In this document: piece by piece, positions 56,140 to 64,000 of the stretch | Numbering within the stretch: the first letter of the stretch is position 1 | Layout: every line of letters starts with the position of its first letter | Source of the DNA: Schizophyllum amplum | Lineage: Eukaryota; Basidiomycota; Agaricomycetes; Agaricales; Schizophyllaceae | Direction: 5' to 3' | Length of the DNA stretch: 64,000 nucleotides | Assembly (NCBI GenBank): GCA_007026445.1 | Contig: VDMD01000012.1 | Location: 62,001-126,000 of the forward strand | The notes under the pieces: model-generated | What the model was told of the DNA's origin: nothing | What the model saw: only the letters and a program-made list of their open reading frames with translations | Databases searched by the model: none | Position numbers and translations under genes: made by a program

Positions 56140-57966
56140 ATGATGACGCCTTGGCGTTACGTCTTCCTCGTTCTGGGGATCGTCGTACGCGCGCTCCCCC
56201 TGCGGCCCCGCCCTCGCGCTCACGGACCACCAGATCAGTCTGCATTCTTTGCTTAGCTTCACGCACGAGGGCTATGGACAGGCGACGTCCCTCACAAATC
56301 TCAAGGGCCACATCTACGGAGAGACGTTTGAGCCGCCGTATAAGGCGGGCGTGCCAGACGAGTACTACGTGCCCGAGGAGCATGCGTCGCCCGTGGGGCG
56401 CAAAGCCAACGCGGCTATCGTGATGCTTGGTGCGTGGTACTGTGAAGGCTGGCCACAGACGAGGCTGACGTCCGTCTAGCACGCAACAGCGACTTGAACG
56501 GGATCATCACCAGCATGAAACAGATGGAGGACCGCTTCAACAAGAAGTTCAACTACCCCTACGTCTTCCTCAACGAGGCCGAGTTCTCCGACGAGTTCAA
56601 GAAGTGCGCAGTCTGATTATACTCTCCTCGGTGCTTACTGATGCCGTTGCGCAGACGTGTCTCCGATCTCACCGACGCCGAAGTCAAGTTTGGCTTGATT
56701 CCCCGCGAGCACTGGTTCCAGCCGGAATGGATAGACGAAGACAAGGCGAAGGCTTCTCGGGACGACATGGTCAGAAATCAGGTCATTTACGGAGGTGCGT
56801 GCGCTACACCACGCATTGTTTCTCGTGCTCACATATCTCTCAGGCAGCGTGCCGTACGTGCTTGACTCATCTACCTCGACTTATATACCCATCTCACCAC
56901 AGGTACCGCAACATGTGCCGCTTCAACTCTGGTGTGCGTGTCTGTATGGGCCAGTGTCGTAACTTGCGTTAACGGCCCATCAGTTCTTCTACCGTCACGA
57001 ACTGCTGAAGGATTATAAGGTGAGTAACCAACTCATCTCCGCTTAAATCAGGACTGACGCGTACTCGACAGTACTACTGGAGGTACGTGTAACTTCACAG
57101 CTTTGGCCCCATAGACTCACATCATGGGGTATCTGTCCCAGAGTCGAGTGAGTGGTTATGTCGCGTAGACAAGTTCGCACGATGCTGACCACCCGACAGG
57201 CCTGACGTCAAGTTCTTCTGCGATCTTGACTACGACCCCTTCCTCATCATGCAGGACCAGCAGAAGGTCTATGGTACGTCCAAACATCGCAAGTAAGCCG
57301 TGATCCACTGATCAGATATCACGCAGGTTTCACCGTCTCCTTATACGAGTACGAGGCGACCATACCCACCCTGTGGAACGCTGTTCGCGAGTTCATCGAA
57401 GAGAACCCGGGTCTCGTCGCGCCCGACAACGCTATGGCATTCCTGTCCGACGACGGAGGCAAGACGTATAACCGCTGCCACTGTGAGCAAGTTACTTCAC
57501 ATTTGTTTAAACTGCCTGCTCACTCCCCGGTACTAGTCTGGTCTAACTTCGAGATTGGCGACCTTGACCTCTGGCGGAGCGAAGCCTACATGAAGTTCTT
57601 CGACTTCCTCGACTCTAAGGGTGGCTTCTACTACGAACGCTGGGGCGATGCGCCGGTGCACTCCATTGGCGCCGCTCTCTTCGCCAAGAAGGAGCAGATC
57701 GTGCGTTCGCTTATTATGCTTGTGTGGCTCAAATTGACTCGCATACCCCCCAGCACTTCTTCAACGACATCGGCTACAGGCATGAGCCTTTCCAGCATTG
57801 CCCGCAAGGTGACGCACACAAGAAGGGCAAGTGCTGGTGTGATGAGTCTCAAAACTTCGGTGCGCATGGATTCCTGCTGTAGTGCAGACCCGTCCCTGAA
57901 TGAAGACAATTTTCAGACTACGAATGGTATTCGTGCCTCAACCGGTATGACAAGATGTTCCAGTAG
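56140..57966 (+). CDS. GT15 α-1,2-mannosyltransferase (Kre2/Mnt1/Ktr family), copy 2
   Basis: Golgi type II mannosyltransferase. Start ATG 56140 ([15 protein letters not shown]), membrane anchor split by an intron after GIV exactly as in copy 1. Catalytic blocks: [129 protein letters not shown] and [20 protein letters not shown], then [10 protein letters not shown]. It ends NRYDKMFQ. Differs from copy 1 in the stem ([20 protein letters not shown]), which is closer to the usual family form. About 400 residues over more than ten exons, several shorter than 40 bp. Convergent with PIK1 (228 bp between stops). Confidence 0.93.
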
Positions 57967-58193
57967 GTGGCCACCTGCCGCGCGGACGTTTAGTACATCG
58001 TACACAGATCTGTACTCACCCTCACGCTCGCTGCACGGGCGCGCCCTATAATGTATTCTTGCCCTGATATTACTTATCGGCCAACTTGACCATGCGTGAT
58101 GTTTGCAAGGAGACGACGACGCTCGTTGATATGCGAGTCCGTGGTATGGTACAGTATTGCGTGGGTGCTGCGTGGACGACGGTATAAATGAGG

Positions 58194-61100
58194 TCATAAG
58201 ATGGATTGCGAATAGTATTGGTACTGTGGATGGGGTTAGCGTCTGAGGGATGCGAGTTGCTGTTCGCGCTTACCGAATCGTAAAGACGCGTCCAGTGAGA
58301 GCCGAGCGAAGTGTCAATGAGGCGGTTGACGTGATCACCAACGAGGGAGTGCGTAAGGGAAGGCTGGAAGCGATCCCGCAGTTGGCTGGCCGTCTGCTCG
58401 CCAAAGGCAGCAAAGCATGGCATTGTTGAGTCCTTCTGCATCAGCTCGACGAGCGCTGTCAATATGTTCAGTCCAATTACTGACTTCTGAGCGTGGCATA
58501 CGTACTGATTATGCGATCACAATGCTTGCGCGCCGCCTCGAAACCCTCGCGAAAGAGCTTCCTGAATTCGAGGAATGCTGCGCCCTGCATCCCGCCAAGC
58601 ACTTCAATGTAATCGCTCGGAAGCTTGAACGGCGCGGCTTCAAACCCCAGGTTGCCCGGAGTGTTCGACAGCATGAAGCCGAAGTCGATGTGCACCACGT
58701 GGCCCTCACGGTCCACGAGTATGTTCCCATTATGCCGGTCCTTAATCTGGAGGAAGTACGTGACGAGCGAGTAGCCTCAACGTTCAGTGAGCAAAGTGAG
58801 CGGGTCGACTAGAAATGGACATACCAGCAAGTGACTTTGCGAAGTTACGCTGTGCACGTGCAAACTTCGCCGATGATGGGTCGCCATACGTGTTGCAGAA
58901 GTGGTCGAACAAAGATACGTGGCCCAGGCGGCCGACGGCAAGCCTTCGTGCGTACTCGGCCTTCTTGATAGAGTGGATTGACATGGCGTCCGTGATCGTC
59001 TCGACGAGGCCAGACGTACCACCAGTGATCAGGATGGTAAACCTGAAATGAAAAAAAAAATAGCAGAAGACAAAGCATGTCAGCTCCCTGGGACATCCGT
59101 GGCAGCAAGTACGCACGGGCGCACCCAGCACGCGCAGCCCTCGTCTTTCCATATTTGTTGGAACTGTGAGATGAGCTGCACCGCGAGCTGCTCCTGACGC
59201 AAATCGCCGCCTGTCTTGATAATAACGGAGATGCAGTCCCAATTAGCCAGGTGCCCATATGGCGACGCCTGTCGTATACGGCTCTGCAGGGTATCAGCAT
59301 AGACACAGTAAAGACACGTATATCGCACCTTCTTCGCCGCCCATGACTCACTTACAACAACGGCACTCGGATCCGCCTTGTTCAGCTCACGCCGGATGAT
59401 ACTCTCGTCCATCGCGCCCTCCCTCCCATTACTCGAGCGGACGCCCAAAAGCTGCCCACCGCTCTGGCTCTCACGCATGCGCTCCATGCGCTCCTCTTCC
59501 AGCGCCAGCATCTCCTTCATGATGCGCTCGCGGATGGCGGTAGCTTCCGCGTGAGATAGGCGCATACGCGTGGCCGTTTCGTGCGCTCTCGCCGGCGGGT
59601 GTGGGCTGGGAGGCACGTCCGCCGTGCCGTTGCTGGCATGTGCGTCAGAGGCATGGGCTATTGGGTCACGCGCGAGGGTCTCATTCAGCTGCGCGAGCAT
59701 GATCGCGGCCGTGCGCATTCGCTCCGAGTACTCGTCCAACGACAGCGCCGTCTCGCCAGATTGATCTCGCAGATGCATCGGGCTCGGCATATTCTCCATC
59801 GCGGGAGTGTTGGGCGCAGTCGGTCGTGCCCATGCAGCAAGCTCTAGCTCGCGATTTTTCGGCGGGGGCGGGAGCACTATGGAGTCCGCGAGGTCCGCGG
59901 AGCGCAACGATGAATTGGGCCCGTACAGCTGCTCGACAAGATCCACTTCGTCGTCGTCTTCTTCGGGCGGCAGTGTAGGACTCGGCGCCCTCAGCTGCGG
60001 CACTGGCAGGACTCTGTGTGTCCACGGGCTCGTTCGCAACATCGAGCTCTGGTTTCGGGTTGGTTGCTGTAGGCAATGGCGTCAAAGGGTTCGACCGTGT
60101 GCGCGACATGGCGAAGGGAAGCGTGTCTACGGCGCCGCTCTGGCCTCCGCGATCTTGCTCTGTTTTTGCGACCATCTTCTTCAGGATTTCGCGGTTACCG
60201 CGCTTGGCTGGATCAAAGTCTAGGTCGTCGTGGAGAATCTCTATCATGAGCAGATACGGCGCGCGTTCAGCAGAGTTGAGCACGACGCTCTCGCCGGGAG
60301 GTATTCGGACAATGCGATGATGAGGGTGTGGAATGCCAGTCTGTGGATGGGGCTCGTCTGATGTGGAGCACCACATCGGCATACAGATCTGACATGAGAA
60401 TAAGATTTGTGTTTGAGCAACGTAGAGACATGTACCTCAGCCGGAAGTTGGTGATTCAAGTTGGTGAGTTCAGCGCGCAAAGCGCTTACTCGTGCTGGTC
60501 GAGGAACGACCAGAAGCCGGTTCGAAATGTTTTCTAAAGTGAGCAAAAACTGTATCTGAGCGGCGTGTCAGTCGCTGACAGCTCGTCATTGCACGAAGCA
60601 TACCTCTGAGCGACAATAGTGACTTCGCAGGAGGTGGATTTGCGACAAGTGGTCATAGTTCTGGAGTAGTTCGTCTGCTGCATATGCAGTGCCCAGTCGC
60701 GGGGCCAGGCGCGAAACGGAGGGAGTGGATTGGAATGCAGAAGGCATAACCTCTGGATCAAGCTGACCGAAAGGATCATGAGATAAGCGCGGCCCCCGCC
60801 TCACTTTGAGATGCAACGGCAGGGCGGGCAGCGTCTGCGCGGCAGTAACAGCTCGCCGCCTGCCCGTCGCAACATTGAGGCGGCTGTTCTCTTCCTCGGA
60901 GTCCTCCAGCTCGAGCTTGGTTTGCTCGGGAGACATCGATGGTGTCACGGTATGCACGATCACTGCTTCTGCTGGTTCCAAGTAGTCGTGATCATCGCCC
61001 TCTTCCACTAGTCGCCCTTGTTCAATGGCGACATTCCCCATGATAGAGGTGAGCTCTGGCATGCCTGGTACGCCCGCGAGAACGGATGCAATGCCCACCA

Positions 61101-61671
61101 GCGCGGGCTCCAGATGTGGCTTGACTTTTCGCCGGCCTAGTCGCGAGGTCAAGGGCAGGGAGAAGGACAGGTATGGCCCAGCTGATGGTGCGGGTACGTC
61201 GCCGAATATGATCTCGTGGCAGCTGTGCAGGATACGCTGGCAGATGACGAAGGATGGGGTGTTGTGGGGGAAATCCTTGAGGTAGGCCTGCATAAACCAC
61301 AACGTCTGCCGCACCGTCAGAGCAGCAGCTACGCAACATACATCGCGTACTCACTATCATTGCAACGTGTGTGGATCGTTGTGCTGTGTCCACTACAAAG
61401 CATTCCAGCGCGCGAGACTTGGACGGGCGCGTCACAAGAAGGTGGCTAGCGCGCGCTATTCAGCGAAATTCAAACGCATATATCCGCTTTAAACGCACCA
61501 TATGAATCCCCAGACTTCCCTTAGCTCTCCTATGTCGAGCTCCCGCAAACGCCTCGTGAGGTAGTATGTGATGCCAATGTGGTCGGAGTACGTCCTCATG
61601 TACTTGAGCGCGACATGCACCGAGAAGAACGATGGCGCGAGGAAGAGCCGCAGGAGCAGCGCGTGCGACAT
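58194..61671 (-). CDS. PIK1: Phosphatidylinositol 4-kinase Pik1 (type III β)
   Basis: Makes phosphatidylinositol 4-phosphate at the Golgi and is essential for secretion. Start ATG 61671-61669 (MSHALLLRLFLAPSFFSVHV). The N-terminal lipid-kinase-unique (LKU) helical region includes HIGITYYLTRRLRELDIGEL and, after an intron, LWFMQAYLKDFPHNTPSFV. A Ser/Pro-rich middle is followed by the catalytic domain: WDCISVIIKTGGDLRQEQLA, YRILITGGTSGLVETI, KDRHNGNILVD (catalytic loop), HIDFGFMLSNTPGNLGFE (activation segment) and the C-terminal LYDSYQYYSQSIL-stop. About 1,000 residues, normal. The frame shifts at the GGG near 59965-59967 between ESYTAA and EEDDDEVDLVEQ, in the variable middle region. About nine introns. 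Confidence 0.93.
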
Positions 61672-62600
61672 GGTGGTAACAGTCAGATATATGCGTGTCG
61701 AAGGGGACCTCGTCGCCGGCGGACGCGCTGATGAGGGCCAACGGAACGAGTTCAATGCAAAGCGCGGCGTCTGCGAATTATCTCGTACGCGTCGTGTCCT
61801 GGTTTGAGTATTTCTATCCTGCAATCGAGGGCGGTATGAGGGATGAACGTTGCCGGCAACACTGAATGGAGGGATGGACGTCGAGGACGCCGGGAACAAG
61901 GCGCTACCAGGGCGCTCGCCGCTACCCGCCACGTTGTCGGCCCGGTCCTTCAAGCCCGTCGTCGCGCGTACTTACTCACTACACCGGGCCACAGTCCAGA
62001 TAATTGCCAGACGTAAAGTAGCGATCCCTATACTCTGACTCAGATATATTCATGCGACTCTATCATACTAGGTAGACCCTGTGTCCGCCAATATAGTACC
62101 GTAAGTGCCTCGGGTCGTGGATATCTGGATGCGCGTACATAGGACACTGCAAGGAAGGACGGTAAGACTCACAATGATACGCAAGGCGAAAAGATAGATG
62201 AAGGGGCGGAGGGGATCTGGTGTCGCAATGAAGCGGAATGGAAGGTACCGTCGTCCTCGAATTCCTCACTATGATCTCCCCAGAGGAAGATGACTCCGAG
62301 TTATCATCCCTTTGTCCCTTCCCCTTGCTATCCGGATCGTCTTCCTCTTCAGACACGGCGTCGCGTAAGGCTGGGATTGCAGCTCTCGAACCCTTATACC
62401 TCGACTAGGAACCGTACGCTCGTACCGCTAACGCACTCCACATAATCAGCGCGCCCGCCAAGGAAGATTTTCTGCCTGCATCGGGAGAAGGACGGCCTAG
62501 ACAACCTTCCACAAAGGTTCCCAATGCGGCGACATCGTCCTGAGATGATATTGTAAACACCGATGATTCGAGATAGGTGAGGTTCAGCGGCGATCCGAGA
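61672..62600. other. Intergenic and uncertain 3' part of the F-box gene
   Basis: PIK1 upstream region. A minus-strand frame at 62063-62356 begins in an acidic, Ser-rich stretch (SEEEDDPDSKGKG) that could be the C-terminal exon of the neighbour at 62601-63560; I cannot join it with confidence. Confidence 0.3.
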
Positions 62601-63560
62601 TGGCCCTCCAGTACGTCGCCTAGATAGTTGATCGCACTTCGAGAGGTGTACACCAATACAGTGCGATTTGCAGCCTTTCAACGCTTGCATATCTCTTGAG
62701 CAATTGTACCCAGTCATTGCTACTGAAATTCTCGCAAGCCGGTGGCCACAGCTCCAGGGCAGACGAGTTGGCGGTAGGATTGTTGTCGACGAAGCGCAAA
62801 AGCACGCTTAGAACGTCGCCCCATACGATGTCCAGCGTGCACAGGCCAGGGGCACGCAAGACCTCCAGAACACATATGACGAGTGCAAAGAGAGTCGGAA
62901 CGTTAAGGTTGGGAAGGAGGAGCTCCGTGTACCGTGTATCGACGGGGTTCAATAACGTGAGCTTGAGGCTTTGAAGCGCATGGCACTCCTGCAGCGCGTC
63001 GGCGGTCTGGCGAAGATCGTCGCGGTCCCAGGCGCGACGGGTATTGTTCTTGTAACGTCGAAGCGCAGAAGGTCTGTTCAGGGAGAATGAGCCATCCACA
63101 GTCCACTTTGGTTGAACGCACGTCGATGAGCACAGGACAAGCTTATAATGACGGAGATGAATGCGTGGCGTATGAGTCGTCCTGAGCTGAAGTTACGCAC
63201 TTGTCGTGCAGGATTAGAGACCGTCGTCGCCTGGCGCTCCCGAGCAATGAGTCCGCGAAGGCCTTCCAGCGCTCCTGCAGTCGTTCTGAACGAAGAGCCT
63301 GAAGATGAGGGGAGGCGCCCTCGATTGGCGCACAAGCGAAGCCTTGGCGAGAAAGCATGATGTTGGTCCACAGTCGAGGACCAGAGAGAGCACGCGAGCG
63401 CCAACACAGACAGACTCGCATGATAGGAAGTCGCGCGATGGTGATGCATGGCCTACGCTCACGTATTGTGTGGGAGATGGCGTCGGTCATAATGATGGCG
63501 AGAACTTCGAGCGGAAGCCGCTGGGACGCTGTCGCACAGGAGAGGACAACGTGCGCTTTC
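62601..63560 (-). CDS. F-box/leucine-rich-like protein, boundaries uncertain
   Basis: An F-box reads SQRLPLEVLAIIM followed by PIMRVCLCWRSRALSGPRLW near 63380-63530 on the minus strand. After an unresolved intron region a second block (62620-63099) contains ALQSLKLTLLNPVDTRYTEL, LRAPGLCTLDIVWGDVL, LKRYASVERLQIALYW: irregular leucine-rich repeats as in mushroom F-box proteins. The start exon was not found: the F-box frame is closed by a TAG just upstream (about 63570), where an acceptor-like GGATAG could mark an exon border. It may be intact with small exons or a degraded copy. Confidence 0.45.
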
Positions 63561-63954
63561 GTGCCGCGCTATCCGCCACAAGATGGTGCTGAGAGCAGAG
63601 ATCATTCGGCATGGCGCGCGTTTCCTGGATGGCGTCGTCGCGTAAGTCAAGTCATTCGAACTGATGTGCGAACATATTGGATCTGGAGGGCCATAAGTAA
63701 GCAGGAGAATAGGCATCGCGAGCCTGAACTCAGCTATTTGAGTCAGATGCGCGCTTCAACCTGCTTCAGCTTGAACTTGGGACGATGACCGTCCGCGTCA
63801 GGACCGTTTGCCGGGCCGTGTCACTGACGGCACAGCCTGAGCTACGCGGTCACGTGTGTTCGCGATATAAGTAAAGGAGACCTCCCATCGGCCGACCTAT
63901 TCATCCCCAACATGCTTTTATGACTTCATCCCGTGTCGTTTATGCTCACAGGCT

Positions 63955-63964
63955 AGATATAAAA
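63955..63964 (+). promoter_or_regulatory. TATA box facing the right edge
   Basis: GATATAAAAG near the end of the window suggests a gene transcribed rightwards that starts just beyond it. Confidence 0.4.
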
Positions 63965-64000
63965 GCGAGCAAAGAGACGAAAAGCGCGCTCGCGCGTTCT

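Noticed and set aside
1..64000. CRISPR array, prophage, bacterial insertion sequence or operon
   Set aside because: Spliced genes, an intron-containing nuclear tRNA and eukaryotic housekeeping genes throughout; no regularly spaced short repeats with spacers, and no bacterial gene layout.

Overview
The window is nuclear DNA of a basidiomycete fungus, most likely an Agaricomycete. Genes are dense on both strands, GC-rich, and cut by many 50-60 bp GT-AG introns. Conserved genes are single-copy eukaryotic ones (PIK1, TRS120, TOM40, GPI10, two kinesins), and F-box/leucine-rich proteins typical of mushrooms also occur.

Layout. 1-7281 (-): 5'-complete part of a very large HEAT-like protein with two C1-type zinc modules, possibly UNC80-like, running off the left edge. 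7458-9612 (+): nuclear DUF4211-type protein. 9985-10068: intron-containing tRNA-Ile(UAU). 10625-13952 (+): a protein with two SAP-like motifs fused to an atypical kinase. 14305-15066 (+): mitoribosomal mS38. 15196-17084 (-): GPI10. 17240-18890 (+): a membrane protein. 19227-24449: a lineage-specific region with two paralogous genes of unknown function on either side of an orphan ORF. 25092-33320: conventional kinesin (-), ELF1 (-) and kinesin-5 (+). 33592-34147 VPS55 (+); 34337-39082 TRS120 (-); 39526-41175 F-box protein (-); 41264-42236 MTR3 (+); 42879-44951 MFS transporter (-). 46196-48087 (-) and 56140-57966 (+): two GT15 mannosyltransferase paralogs, between which lie TOM40, a FetA-like ABC ATPase, a conserved unknown gene, and a tandem array of ~270-310 bp units with intron-like signals (54541-55440). 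58194-61671 (-): PIK1. An F-box-like gene lies near the right edge.

Functional themes are membrane traffic and surface glycan assembly (PIK1, TRS120, VPS55, GPI10, two GT15) and microtubule motors (kinesin-1 and kinesin-5), but the order looks like ordinary fungal synteny and not a pathway cluster.

The reading frame of otherwise well-conserved genes is broken at more than a dozen places by what looks like one missing (occasionally one extra) base, usually in a short homopolymer. Because these breaks are spread over unrelated housekeeping genes, they look like sequence error and not gene decay. Any automated gene model here will be affected. Intron boundaries below were read by eye; coordinates give the outer limits of each coding region.
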